This document shows positions 8,633 through 17,361 of a DNA stretch of 64,000 nucleotides, in pieces (the stretch's first letter is position 1; every line of letters begins with the position of its first letter). Location of the stretch: positions 155,142 through 219,141 of the forward strand of contig NZ_JVOJ01000037.1 of assembly GCF_001064145.1 (NCBI RefSeq), given 5' to 3'. The DNA is from Sanguibacter keddieii. Lineage in GTDB: Bacteria; Actinomycetota; Actinomycetes; Actinomycetales; Actinomycetaceae. Under the pieces are notes generated by a model. The model made no database searches. It was not told the DNA's origin and worked only from the letters and a program-made list of their open reading frames with translations. Made by a program: the position numbers and the translations under genes.

Positions 8633-9253
8633 TTAGAAGATCTGGAGCGCGCGCACCCCGTGGATGATGAGCTCGACGCCGATGACGAGGATCAGGAAGC
8701 CCATGATGCGCACGATCGCGCCGACTCCGGTGGCACCCAGCTTGTCGATCCAGGGCGTGCCGTAGCGCAGTAGTAGCGCGATGACGGCGGCAGTTACCGC
8801 GATTCCTAGGACGATGCCGACATGAAAACCGATGGCCGTGTTGCGGGCGGCCAGCGCGATAACCACGCCGATCGAGCCGGGCCCCGCGATGAGGGGGAGT
8901 GCCATGGGGGAGAAGGACACGTCCGGCTTGGAGGTCGCGTGCTGAGCCTCCTCGTGGGTGGCACGGCGCTTGTTTTCCAGCATCGAGAAACCGGAGTGCG
9001 CGACGACCAAGCCACCCGCGATCTGCAGCGAGGGTAGGTCGAAGCCGAAGAAACGCATGATGAGCGAGCCGCTGACCGCGAACACCGTCAGGATGGCGAA
9101 CACGTAGATGCCTGTCTTCCACGCCTGCGAGCGCACCGCAGCCGGAGCATTGTCGGCGGTGAGTCCTGCGAATGCTGCGAGACCGCCGATCGGATTGGTG
9201 ATCGGGGCGAGCGCCAGGGTCGCGGCGGACATTCCAGCGAGAACAGTCATCAT
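8633..9253 (-). CDS. MarC family integral membrane protein
   Basis: 206 residues with six hydrophobic segments and the family motifs LAPITNPIGG near the N-terminus, MALPLIAGPGSIGVV in the middle and a C-terminal RIMGFLILVIGVEL helix. MarC/UPF0056 proteins are inner-membrane proteins of unsettled function, once linked to multiple antibiotic resistance. I start at the ATG at 9253 (MMTVLAGMSAATLALAP); the second ATG at 9250 is equally possible, and the longer open frame upstream is hydrophilic and unlikely. It lies 47 bases downstream of the YggS gene on the same strand, suggesting a two-gene transcript. Confidence 0.85.
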   Translation of the reverse strand: MMTVLAGMSAATLALAPITNPIGGLAAFAGLTADNAPAAVRSQAWKTGIYVFAILTVFAVSGSLIMRFFGFDLPSLQIAGGLVVAHSGFSMLENKRRATHEEAQHATSKPDVSFSPMALPLIAGPGSIGVVIALAARNTAIGFHVGIVLGIAVTAAVIALLLRYGTPWIDKLGATGVGAIVRIMGFLILVIGVELIIHGVRALQIF

Positions 9254-9300
9254 GCGGACAATCCTAGTCGGCGCTGTGCTCGCGCGAAGGAGCAGTCCGC

Positions 9301-9999
9301 TCAGACGCGGCGTTCCCCGAAGATAGCAGTCCCCAGGCGCACGATTGTCGCCCCCTCGGCGATAGCCCACTCAAGATCGCGGCTCATACCCATCGACAGC
9401 GCAAGGTCAGACTCTTCGACGCCCAGGCGCGCCGCAGCCTCGTCCCTGATGCTGCGCAGCTGCGCGTACGCGGCGCGCACGTCGGCCTCGACGGGGGAGT
9501 TCAGGCCCACCGTCATGAAGCCCGCGAGCTGCAGGTGGGCCGAGGCCTCGACCGCATCGATCAGTACGGCGACGTCGGAGGGGGCGCAGCCGTGCTTCGT
9601 GGCCTCGCCCGAGACGTTCACCTCGACGAACACGGGGAGCGTGCCGGTCGCGCGTGCGTCGATTTTCGAGGCCAGGGCGGGGGAGTCTAGCGACTCGATC
9701 GCGTCCACGCAGGACAGCGCGTGGTTGATCTTGTTGGACTGCAGAGGCCCGATCAGGTGGATGCGCGCGCCGGGTACCTCTCGGATCGCCTCCACCGTCG
9801 CGCGTGCCTCCTGGACGCGGTTGTGGCCGAGCAGGATCGGCAGGCCCGCGTCGCTCAGGGCGGCGGCGGCCTCGCGGCACTCCTCGGGGGTGCGCGTCTT
9901 GACCGCCAACTCCAGGTGCGCCGAATCGGTGCGGCCACACGCGGAGGTCGCGCGGTCGATCCGGTCGCGGGCGGCGGCGATGGCCTCGGGAATGCTCAT
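9301..9999 (-). CDS. YggS/PLPBP family pyridoxal phosphate homeostasis protein
   Basis: 232 residues forming a PLP-binding TIM barrel. The PLP lysine is expected at Lys34 in LAVKTRTPEE, where most homologues have AVSKT. Other family marks are IHLIGPLQSNK, FVEVNVSGEATKHG, GFMTVG and the C-terminal LSMGMSRDLEWAI...VRLGTAIFG. The usual FGENYVQE is replaced by LLGHNRVQE, a lineage deviation worth noting. These proteins keep free PLP and amino-acid balance; no enzymatic reaction is established. First gene of a minus-strand unit with MarC. Confidence 0.9.
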   Translation of the reverse strand: MSIPEAIAAARDRIDRATSACGRTDSAHLELAVKTRTPEECREAAAALSDAGLPILLGHNRVQEARATVEAIREVPGARIHLIGPLQSNKINHALSCVDAIESLDSPALASKIDARATGTLPVFVEVNVSGEATKHGCAPSDVAVLIDAVEASAHLQLAGFMTVGLNSPVEADVRAAYAQLRSIRDEAAARLGVEESDLALSMGMSRDLEWAIAEGATIVRLGTAIFGERRV

Positions 10000-10026
10000 G
10001 CCCTCATGGTACGCGCGGAGAAACTT

Positions 10027-10055
10027 TCAGGGGCCAATCAGGGGCGACTCAGGGG
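10027..10055 (+). promoter_or_regulatory. Three TCAGGGG direct repeats in 11-bp phase upstream of the YccF gene
   Basis: TCAGGGG begins at 10027, 10038 and 10049, exactly one helical turn apart. A -10-like TAGAAT lies at 10083. Phased direct repeats are typical of OmpR/PhoB-type response-regulator sites. A two-copy relative (TTTCAGG, same phase) lies upstream of the efflux operon at 52798. Confidence 0.5.
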
Positions 10056-10114
10056 GATCTGAGCGAGGCGACGTGGCAGACTAGAATGTTCACAGATCAA
10101 GGAAAGGACACGCA

Positions 10115-10504
10115 ATGCGTACCCTGCTTAACATCATCTGGTTCTTCTTCGGAGGCCTCCCGCTCTTTCTGGGATACCTCCTCGCGGGTGTCGTCGCCTG
10201 CATCTTCGTCGTCACGATCCCCGCGGGCGTGGCATGCTTCCGCATCGCTGGATACGTGCTGTGGCCCTTCGGTAAGCGCGTTATCGACAAGCCGGGCGTG
10301 GGCGCGGGCTCTGGCCTCATGAACATCGTGTGGTTCCTGGTTGCGGGCCTGTGGCTCGCCATCGGACACATCGCGACAGCCGCCGCCCAGGCCGTCACTA
10401 TCGTCGGCATCCCGCTGGCCATTGCGAACCTCAAGATGATCCCGATCACCTGCTTCCCCTTCGGCAAGGCCGTCGTCGACGACCCGACCGCATCCATCCT
10501 CTGA
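10115..10504 (+). CDS. YccF domain-containing inner membrane protein
   Basis: 129 residues with the duplicated YccF repeat: LLNIIWFFFGGLPLFLGYLL...IPAGVACFRIAGYVLWPFGK in the first half and MNIVWFLVAGLWLAIGHI...GIPLAIANLKMIPITCFPFGK in the second. Four transmembrane helices are predicted. Molecular function is not known for the family. The ATG at 10115 follows GGAAAGGACACGCA. Phased TCAGGGG repeats upstream suggest two-component control. Ends 19 bases before the ybaK gene, with which it may be co-transcribed. Confidence 0.9.
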   Translation: MRTLLNIIWFFFGGLPLFLGYLLAGVVACIFVVTIPAGVACFRIAGYVLWPFGKRVIDKPGVGAGSGLMNIVWFLVAGLWLAIGHIATAAAQAVTIVGIPLAIANLKMIPITCFPFGKAVVDDPTASIL

Positions 10505-10523
10505 CGCGTCCTACACTGGGGTC

Positions 10524-11033
10524 ATGGCTCGTAAACACAGCAAAGAACACGGCGGCGGCCCCACCCACGCCATTGAGGCGCTCACGGCGGCCGGCGTTGC
10601 TTTTACCCTTCACGAGTACGAGCACGACCCGGCCGCCCGGGCGTTCGGCGAAGAAACCGTTGAAAAACTGGGCATTGACCCCACCCAGGCTTTCAAGACG
10701 CTCATGGTGCGCCTGGAGCCCACCGGCGAGTTCGTCGTCGGCTGCGTGCCCGCGCTGGCACACCTGTCCATGAAGCTCATCGCCAAGGCCGCAGGTGCCA
10801 AGAGCGCCGCCATGGCCGACCCTGCTGTTGCACAGCGCCGCACCGGCTACGTCGTGGGCGGCATCAGCCCGCTCGGGCAGACCACTGCGCACCGGCTGTT
10901 CATTGATTCGGCGTGCCTGGACCACGAGACCATGATCGTCTCGGGCGGGCGCCGAGGCCTCAGCGTCGAATTGAGCCCCCTCGACCTCGTCGAGTTGACG
11001 GACGCGGAGGTCACGGACCTCGCCCAGGTCTGA
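10524..11033 (+). CDS. ybaK: Cys-tRNA(Pro)/Cys-tRNA(Cys) deacylase YbaK/EbsC
   Basis: 169 residues, the normal length. YbaK hydrolyses mischarged Cys-tRNA(Pro). Family features are visible: AGVAFTLHEYEHD near the N-terminus, QAFKTLMV (Phe-Lys-Thr with the key lysine), GKxAAMAD-type KSAAMADPAVAQRRTGYVVGGISPLGQ and the C-terminal FIDSACLDHETMIVSGGRRGLSVELS. It begins 19 bases after the YccF stop. Confidence 0.93.
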   Translation: MARKHSKEHGGGPTHAIEALTAAGVAFTLHEYEHDPAARAFGEETVEKLGIDPTQAFKTLMVRLEPTGEFVVGCVPALAHLSMKLIAKAAGAKSAAMADPAVAQRRTGYVVGGISPLGQTTAHRLFIDSACLDHETMIVSGGRRGLSVELSPLDLVELTDAEVTDLAQV

Positions 11034-11144
11034 CCCTGGCCGGATTTGAACTCCGACTCGGCTGTTTGACCATGCCGAGTTCAATTGCGGGACGCCAGTC
11101 GATACCTGTGCGCACTCAGGCATCTGTCACACATCTGATGGGCG

Positions 11145-11165
11145 TTGTACAATGAAAGTCGTACA
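11145..11165 (+). promoter_or_regulatory. Promoter/operator of the DinJ-YafQ toxin-antitoxin operon
   Basis: The palindrome TTGTACAA (11145-11152) contains a good -10 box, TACAAT, and is followed by GTACA at 11161, making a TGTAC...GTACA inverted repeat. Overlap of operator and -10 suits antitoxin autorepression. The other toxin-antitoxin operon here uses a similar element (59067-59081). Confidence 0.5.
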
Positions 11166-11187
11166 TTCGTCTGAAAGGTGTGGCGAT

Positions 11188-11466
11188 ATGAAAACGGCGA
11201 CGCTGAACATGCGTGTGGATCCAAGTGTGAAGGAAGAAGCCGAGAGGGTGTATGCCCAGTTCGGCATGAACCTCACGGATGCTGTCAACGTATTCCTTCA
11301 TAAGTCGATCATGGAGGGTGGCTTGCCCTTTGACTTGCGCCAACCTCGCTATAACGCTGAAACCGAACTAGCCATGAGCGAGGCTCGCGACATAGCCGCA
11401 GGGCGTGTTGCCGCTACCCGTTACGCGTCCGCAGCACAAGCGTTCGCGGACGTCGATGATGAGTGA
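11188..11466 (+). CDS. dinJ: RelB/DinJ family antitoxin
   Basis: 92 residues from ATG 11188 (TLNMRVDPSVKEEAERVYAQFGMNLTDAVNVFLHKSI), a ribbon-helix-helix DNA-binding domain, followed by a flexible toxin-binding tail. It should bind and neutralise the YafQ toxin encoded next and repress the shared promoter. The frame opens earlier at 11152, inside the operator, so I use the internal ATG preceded by GAAAGGTGTGGC. The stop overlaps the toxin start. Confidence 0.9.
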   Translation: MKTATLNMRVDPSVKEEAERVYAQFGMNLTDAVNVFLHKSIMEGGLPFDLRQPRYNAETELAMSEARDIAAGRVAATRYASAAQAFADVDDE

Positions 11467-11755
11467 GCCTCAGCGGGGCCAGCGTGCCCTCGTGATGACC
11501 GGTCAATTCAAGAAGGATCTCAAGAGGGCCCGCAAACGAGGGCTTCCTATCAAGGAGCTCGAAGCGGTCATTGACCTCATTCTTGCGGGTGAAGTGTTGC
11601 CTCCCCAGCGGAGCGATCATCTCTTGACCGGGAACTATGCGGGGTTCCGTGAATGTCACATTCGGCCGGATTGGCTGTTGATCTATCTGGATGAGCCAGA
11701 GATCTGCGTGGTGACGGCAATTCGCACGGGTTCCCACTCAGACCTGTTTCAATAG
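11456..11755 (+). CDS. yafQ: YafQ family mRNA-interferase toxin
   Basis: About 99 residues with a RelE-superfamily fold. Family features: FKKDLKRARKRG, a DHLLTGNYAGFRECHIRPDW core with the His and Asp residues used for ribosome-dependent mRNA cleavage, LLIYL, and the C-terminal RTGSHSDLF. Two ATGs (11456 and 11459) overlap the antitoxin stop, so the pair is translationally coupled. Complete and apparently functional. Confidence 0.92.
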   Translation: MMSEPQRGQRALVMTGQFKKDLKRARKRGLPIKELEAVIDLILAGEVLPPQRSDHLLTGNYAGFRECHIRPDWLLIYLDEPEICVVTAIRTGSHSDLFQ

Positions 11756-11787
11756 CCGTTGTTTTCTTCCAGGAGAGTTGAGATCGC

Positions 11788-12483
11788 ATGGTTGAGCTGA
11801 CTGAACTAAGCCGCCGCGGGCGCGCCGCCTACTGGGTGGTCGCCGCCCTCGCCTGGGCGGGCATCGCCGCCACACTTATTATCACGGCCTTTGATGGCTA
11901 CGCTGCGCCGACCTACGTCGAGGAGGGCATCTTCGCGGGTGCCGCCCACGGCTGGGCGGGCGCGCCCGAGCGCCTCATCAATTGCCTGTCCTACTTCACC
12001 GAGCTATCCAACATCATGGTTGCGATCATCTCGACCGTTCTCGCGCGCCGGGGCCGTGTGGGTGCGTGGGGGAGGGCCACGCACCTGTGCGCGCTCATGA
12101 TGATCACCGTGACCGCGATCGTCTACGCGACGCTCATCGGTCCCTACGAGGTCCTCTCCGGCTACGCCCTCGTCACCAACCCGCTCCAGCACATCGTCGT
12201 CCCCGCCGCCTTCGTGGGCACGGCTGCGCTCGCGGGACCGCGCGGCGGCATCACCTGGGCGACGCTGGGGCGCGCCCTGCTGATCCCGGTCGCGTGGGTG
12301 GCGTACACGCTCGTGCGAGGCTCCTTCACGCACCAGTACCCGTACGGCTTCGTGAACGTGTGGCGCATCGGCTACGCGCAGGTTGCGATCAACATCGTGG
12401 CGATCCTGATCGGCGCCCTGGTCTTCATGGCGATCTTCGCGGGCGCGGACTGGCTGATCCGCAAGGCGTCCCAGCAGAAATAG
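11788..12483 (+). CDS. Pr6Pr family membrane protein
   Basis: 231 residues with six predicted transmembrane helices. Family-typical segments are LSYFTELSNIMVAI, TNPLQHIVVPAAFV and the loop RGSFTHQYPYGFVNV. The ATG at 11788 follows GGAGAGTTGAGATCGC. No enzymatic role is established for this family. It begins 32 bases after the YafQ stop but has no evident link to it. The 206 bases after it (12484-12689) show nothing I can name. Confidence 0.85.
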   Translation: MVELTELSRRGRAAYWVVAALAWAGIAATLIITAFDGYAAPTYVEEGIFAGAAHGWAGAPERLINCLSYFTELSNIMVAIISTVLARRGRVGAWGRATHLCALMMITVTAIVYATLIGPYEVLSGYALVTNPLQHIVVPAAFVGTAALAGPRGGITWATLGRALLIPVAWVAYTLVRGSFTHQYPYGFVNVWRIGYAQVAINIVAILIGALVFMAIFAGADWLIRKASQQK

Positions 12484-12689
12484 CGTTATCTACAGCAAAC
12501 GGTGAACTGCTTCTACGTGGAATTCTCATGATTGATGGTGCTGGTATCAGTCGCTTGGTCTGGTCTGGTTTTGCGGACTGTTCTTATAAAGTTGTTGATT
12601 GTTATTTGTGGCGTAGTGCCCATTGGTATGTGTGCTGATTGGGTGAGAGGTGCAAGGATGTGAAAGGGTAAGAGTCTGTTGTTTCAGAC

Positions 12690-14273
12690 CTATGGTAAAT
12701 TGCAAGATACATTCGTAATCATCGTCTCGGTAAGACGTGATCGTGTGTCTGTCGTCACGATGAATGGTATTGATCCATTGCTGTAGATATCTGATATTAC
12801 GTATGGATCGGGATGTTGATGTAATCCGTCCGCGGAAATAACGCACACTGGACTAATTTCATTTGGATATCCGAAAGAGTCGAGAAGTTGGATGTTCCAG
12901 TCGCGTAACGAGCCGTGGTGAGGTGGGGAAAATGTTGACGCAAACAACTTATGGTCGCCAAATAGGGAATCAAATTTGCTCAGGTTGGTAGCGGAAGATA
13001 ATGGCGCATCTCCGCAGCCTAGCCACCCTGCCTGGTATCGATAATTGTAGGTCAAGATGGGGGAAGAGAATGTGCTGCTAGTTGCATTTCCTATCGATCT
13101 CTCTGTCCAGAATGTGTGATCAAAAGTTTGTGTATATAGGGGCTGAGAGGGGCCGGAATATAGAATTAGTGAAGTCTTATTTAAATTTCTTCCCACAATG
13201 GCTCGATAGGCTTTGGTAATTTCTGATATGCTGTTTTTTGCTGAAAAGATTCTCTTCAATGTGTGTGGGTCGGTCAAGTCGTCATTGGTGGATATGATCC
13301 CTCTGTTAGTTAATTCGTTGATGAGTTTATTTCCGTAGCTCTGTGCGTTGTTGCTCAATGTGTGTGTGGCGATGGTCCATACGGGCACATCTTGAGATTT
13401 GCTGTGTTGATTTGTTGAAGTGCTGTTTGTGTTAACAATGATTTGTGTGGTGTAGGCAGGTCTGCCGTTCTGGGTATCAGAGGAGACTGTAATGACGCGC
13501 GTCTCTCGCCTATCTGTCTCCATCTCTCGGTATAGTTCATTTACTGCATCTTCAGGATTTGCAGTGAATTTTATTGTGAAGGTGTCTATCCGTGTGTCAT
13601 TGGTTCTATTTGTTGCTGATAAGTGCGCCTGCTGTGAGGCGGCTAAGTACAGGAAACGTTCCTCTGGAGTTGTGTAAGGGATAACGAGTTCTTTGACTTT
13701 CGCCTTTTGAATGAGATACCTAAGCCCTTTTATGTGATCTATGTCAAAGTGAGAGATGAATACTGTGTCGATCGTGGGAGTGGGGGATAGGCTTGAGGCG
13801 CTCCATTCATCTCTGAATGGTGTTCCGAAGAACGTGACATTTCTTCTCATGCATATGGGATCTTGCCAGGAGGAGTTGATGGATTCGAGAAATAAGTCTA
13901 TTTCTCTCTGCAGTATGGAAAATTTCCTTGCTGTACCGCAGTCGTACACGAAAGTGAAACGTCTATCGTTTGAATTAATTATACACGAGTGGAAAAACCC
14001 TGCTCCCGCTGCCCATTGTGTTCTTGATATTGCCAAATCGACAGTGAAAAATCCCGACGTCGGGGTGTGGGTGCCGAGTTGAATTTGTTTGACTGGGGGA
14101 TTATTGCTCGGTGATGCTGGGGAGGTGTGGGCTAGTCCTCTGACGCGGGCACTGTGTGAGATTCGGGGGAGAGGAGGTGTCAGTTGTTGTGGGGGGTGTG
14201 AGCCGCATGCGGGGCAGTTTCTTCTTGCTCTTTCACTCCGGTGTCCCCTCTTTGGGGCTGTGCATCTGCTCAT
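12690..14273 (-). CDS. ComEC-like metallo-beta-lactamase-fold hydrolase, stand-alone
   Basis: The frame is 527 residues. It carries a metal-binding motif of the ComEC type, SHFDIDHIKGL (174-184), with Asp in place of the second His, and a later FSPPHHGSL motif that supplies another His pair. FVYDCG (108-113) is the first strand. No transmembrane region is present, unlike ComEC itself. The first ~60 residues are Pro/Arg-rich, host-like in base use and resemble nothing, so the true start may be further in; no internal ATG with a good ribosome binding site was found. The body is strikingly AT-rich against its neighbours, pointing to transfer. Stand-alone proteins of this type occur in defence islands; nuclease activity is inference. 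Confidence 0.75.
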   Translation of the reverse strand: MSRCTAPKRGHRSERARRNCPACGSHPPQQLTPPLPRISHSARVRGLAHTSPASPSNNPPVKQIQLGTHTPTSGFFTVDLAISRTQWAAGAGFFHSCIINSNDRRFTFVYDCGTARKFSILQREIDLFLESINSSWQDPICMRRNVTFFGTPFRDEWSASSLSPTPTIDTVFISHFDIDHIKGLRYLIQKAKVKELVIPYTTPEERFLYLAASQQAHLSATNRTNDTRIDTFTIKFTANPEDAVNELYREMETDRRETRVITVSSDTQNGRPAYTTQIIVNTNSTSTNQHSKSQDVPVWTIATHTLSNNAQSYGNKLINELTNRGIISTNDDLTDPHTLKRIFSAKNSISEITKAYRAIVGRNLNKTSLILYSGPSQPLYTQTFDHTFWTERSIGNATSSTFSSPILTYNYRYQAGWLGCGDAPLSSATNLSKFDSLFGDHKLFASTFSPPHHGSLRDWNIQLLDSFGYPNEISPVCVISADGLHQHPDPYVISDIYSNGSIPFIVTTDTRSRLTETMITNVSCNLP

Positions 14274-14357
14274 CTGAATATTATGGCGTTGGTGTCGCTT
14301 GATGGCAATGCTATAAATGCTGAAAGAGTGCGCTATCGGCGCTTGCTGTCAAGGGAC

Positions 14358-17108
14358 TTACCGCGCCCCGACGGTGATCGTCGCCAGGGCAACCCTTCCA
14401 GCCTCGTCCGAGGCGGGCACGTCCACGAGGGCGACGATGCGCCAGTCCATGTCCTCCTCCGGATCGAACAGAGTCTGCGTGGCCAGCCAGAACGTGCCGG
14501 CGCCGGCCTGATCGACCGCGTCAGCGATCGCCTCGATGCGCGCCACCTGCGCGCGCTCGAAATCGGAAGAAACCCTGGCGGGAGCCAGCTCCAGCACGTC
14601 CTCGCGGGTCGGGGCCTCGTTCAAGGAGCACAGCGACAGGGCGCGCGCCCGCTGGTCGATGCCGATCCACTCGTGCTCCGCCCAGTAGCGCTCGAGTACC
14701 GCGTCCCACTCGTCCTCGCCCCACGGGGCGACCAGCGGAGTGCGCGAGGCCTCGTCCAGGCGCGCCAAGGCCTCGACGTTGTCGCGGCTCATCGCCTCCA
14801 CGCGCTCGAACAGAGCCGAGCGGATCGCCGTGCGGAACGCGTGACGGTTCGCGCTGAAAGGAACGGTCCCGTCCTCCCGCGCGCCAAACGCGAGTTCCGC
14901 ACCCTCCGTGCCGTCGCCATCGGACGCGGGGAGGGCCTGGCCCGTGGACATGGCCTCCCACTCATCCAGCAGCGAGGAGTCGACCGCGCGGATCAGCGCC
15001 GACAACCAGGCAATAATCGAACGCAGCTCGTCCGTCATCAGCTCGTCGGGCACGATCTGACGCAGCGCCCGGTACGCGTCCGTCAGGTAGCGCAACACGA
15101 TGCCCTCGGAACGGCCCACGTCGTAGCGGCCCACGATCCCCGTGAACGTCAGCGCGTTCTCGATCATCTCGCGCACGACCGACTTCGGGGAAATCTCCTG
15201 ATCCTCGATCCACGGGTTCGCGTGCAAGTACACCGCGAACGCGTCACCCAACAGATCGGCCAGCGGGCGCGGCCACGTGACCTCCTCCAGGGCGGCCATG
15301 CGCTCGTCGTACTCCATGCCCTGCGCCTTCATCGCGGCCACGGCCTCGGCGCGCGCGGCCTTCTCCTGCGCGAACAGGAGCGGGCGCGGATCCTCCAGGA
15401 CCGACTCGATGACCGAGACGACGTCCAGGGAGAAGGTCGGGGACTCGGGGTCCAGCAGCTCGAGGGCCGCCAGCGCGAAGGGAGAGAGCGGCTGGTTGAG
15501 CGCGAAGTCATCCGGCAGGTCGGTCGCCGCACGCAGGCGGGGCTCACCCGACGCCGAGGCCTCGGCAGAAGACACATGCTCGACGACGCCCGCCTGCTTC
15601 ATCGACGTGTAGATCTCACCCAGGCGGCGCAGGTGCGGATTGCGATCCGTGGGCGGATCGTCGTTGTTGCGCGCCAGCCACACGAGGTGCTCGCCCGGGT
15701 CACGCCCGGCCGCAGGCGCGCCGGCCAGCACGTTGAGGACCATCGCGTGCGTCATCTCGAAACGGCTCGTGAGCTGCTCGGGAGCCGCGTCCACGAGGCG
15801 CTCGAACGTCGAGCGCGTCCACGAGATCTCGCCCTCGCCCGGGCCCTTGCGCTTCTTTGCGGACTTCTTCGCGGCGCGCTTGGCCTCGCGTGCGTCGCGG
15901 GCCGCCTCCTGAGCGGCGCTCAGGCGTGCGCGCTCACGGGCGGCGTCCACCTCGTGCTCCGGGGCCAGGACGCGCACGAAACCGACCGTGTCGAAGCCGG
16001 CACGGCCCGCGCGCCCTGCGATCTGGTGGAACTCGCGCGCGCTCACGTGGCGCATGCGGCGCCCGTCGTACTTGACGAGCGACGTCATCAGCACCGTGCG
16101 GATCGGCACGTTGATGCCGACCCCCAGGGTGTCCGTGCCGCACACGATCGGCAGCAGGCCTGCCTGGGTGAGGCGCTCGACGAGGCGGCGGTAGCGCGGC
16201 AGCATGCCCGCGTGGTGCACGCCGATGCCCTGCGTGAGCAGAGACTTCAGGGTCTGCCCGAAACCCTTCGTAAACGACACGCCCGCCAGCTGCGCGGCGA
16301 TCGCCTTCTTCTGCTCGGGCGAAATCAGCGACGAACGGTCGAAAGACTGCGCGGTGGCGACCGCGTCGCGCTGGGAGAAGTGCACGATGTAGACGGGCCA
16401 GCGGCCCTCGCCCAGCAGCCGCTCGACCGTATCGGGCAGGCGGTCCACGACGTACTCGAACTCGAGGGGGACGGGACGCTCCGCATCGTCGATGAGGGAG
16501 ACGTCGCGCCCGGTGCGTTCCTTCCACGCGTGCTCGAACCGCGTCGTGTCGCCCAGCGTCGCGCTCATCGCGACCACCTGCGGGGTGCGCAGCTCCAGGA
16601 GCGGCACCTGCCACGCCCAGCCGCGCTGACGGTCCCCGTAGAAGTGGAACTCGTCCATGACGATCATGTCCGCGTCCAGCGTCGGCCCCTCACGCAGCGA
16701 CTGATTCGCGAGGATCTCAGCAGTGCAGCAGATGATGGGCGCGTCGGCGTTGAGGGATACGTCGCCGGTCACCATGCCGACGTTGTCCGCGCCGAACAGG
16801 GACACGAGGTCAAAGAACTTCTCCGAGACCAGGGCCTTGAGCGGAGCCGTGTAGTAGGAGCGGCCCCCGTGTGCCATCGACGTGAAGTGCGCGGCGAGCG
16901 CGATCATCGACTTGCCCGACCCCGTGGGGGTCGCCGCGATCACGTGGTTGCCCGCCAGGATCTCCACCAGGGCCTCCTCCTGGTGGGGGTAGAGCGGACG
17001 CCCGGTGCCCTCGGCCCAAGACGTGAAGGCCTCGTACAGGGCGTCGTCGTCGCCCAGCCGCCCCGCGTCCTCTAGGTCGTCCAGGATCTCGTTCAAAGTC
17101 GCGCTCAT
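14358..17108 (-). CDS. Ski2-like DEAD/DEAH-box RNA helicase (DUF3516 type)
   Basis: 916 residues from the ATG at 17108 (MSATLNEILDD). Helicase motifs appear in order: Walker A ATPTGSGKS (59-67), TAPLKALVSEK, the DEFH box (152-155), SATLGD, the motif IV region IVHFSQRDA, and GRAGRAGFD in the second RecA domain. A basic linker full of AKKSAKKRKG follows, then a long C-terminal DUF3516 domain. This architecture is standard in actinobacteria and is thought to unwind structured RNA in decay or processing. The nearest downstream gene on the strand is the AT-rich MBL gene, which looks inserted. The shorter N-terminus is chosen because residues upstream are not conserved-looking. Confidence 0.9.
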   Translation of the reverse strand: MSATLNEILDDLEDAGRLGDDDALYEAFTSWAEGTGRPLYPHQEEALVEILAGNHVIAATPTGSGKSMIALAAHFTSMAHGGRSYYTAPLKALVSEKFFDLVSLFGADNVGMVTGDVSLNADAPIICCTAEILANQSLREGPTLDADMIVMDEFHFYGDRQRGWAWQVPLLELRTPQVVAMSATLGDTTRFEHAWKERTGRDVSLIDDAERPVPLEFEYVVDRLPDTVERLLGEGRWPVYIVHFSQRDAVATAQSFDRSSLISPEQKKAIAAQLAGVSFTKGFGQTLKSLLTQGIGVHHAGMLPRYRRLVERLTQAGLLPIVCGTDTLGVGINVPIRTVLMTSLVKYDGRRMRHVSAREFHQIAGRAGRAGFDTVGFVRVLAPEHEVDAARERARLSAAQEAARDAREAKRAAKKSAKKRKGPGEGEISWTRSTFERLVDAAPEQLTSRFEMTHAMVLNVLAGAPAAGRDPGEHLVWLARNNDDPPTDRNPHLRRLGEIYTSMKQAGVVEHVSSAEASASGEPRLRAATDLPDDFALNQPLSPFALAALELLDPESPTFSLDVVSVIESVLEDPRPLLFAQEKAARAEAVAAMKAQGMEYDERMAALEEVTWPRPLADLLGDAFAVYLHANPWIEDQEISPKSVVREMIENALTFTGIVGRYDVGRSEGIVLRYLTDAYRALRQIVPDELMTDELRSIIAWLSALIRAVDSSLLDEWEAMSTGQALPASDGDGTEGAELAFGAREDGTVPFSANRHAFRTAIRSALFERVEAMSRDNVEALARLDEASRTPLVAPWGEDEWDAVLERYWAEHEWIGIDQRARALSLCSLNEAPTREDVLELAPARVSSDFERAQVARIEAIADAVDQAGAGTFWLATQTLFDPEEDMDWRIVALVDVPASDEAGRVALATITVGAR

Positions 17109-17176
17109 GCCCTCATTGTCCCAGAGTGCGCCCACGTCTGCGTCCTCGCGCCGCCGGGCGCTTTCCGCAGCTCATG

Positions 17177-17190
17177 GACGAGGCCGGGGC
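17177..17190 (+). repeat. Recurrent 14-mer GACGAGGCCGGGGC (copy 5, intergenic)
   Basis: Exact plus-strand copy in the 253-base divergent gap between the helicase and symporter genes. Confidence 0.85.
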
Positions 17191-17361
17191 GCTATGGGCG
17201 GAAACAATGCGTCGTGCGCGTGGCGAGACGTCGCCTGCCGGGCGCGCAGCCCTGTGGCAAGATGAACTGGTCCCATACAACGAGCGGGTGCGGCCCGCGA
17301 CAGCGCGCGAGGCCCCGCGACCTATCCACGGCCTCGCCCATTGACACCCCGGGAGGTTCCT

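Noticed and set aside
14241-17075. A 944-residue open frame opposite the helicase
   Set aside because: Arg/Leu-rich shadow translation without any domain; the helicase motifs on the other strand are complete.
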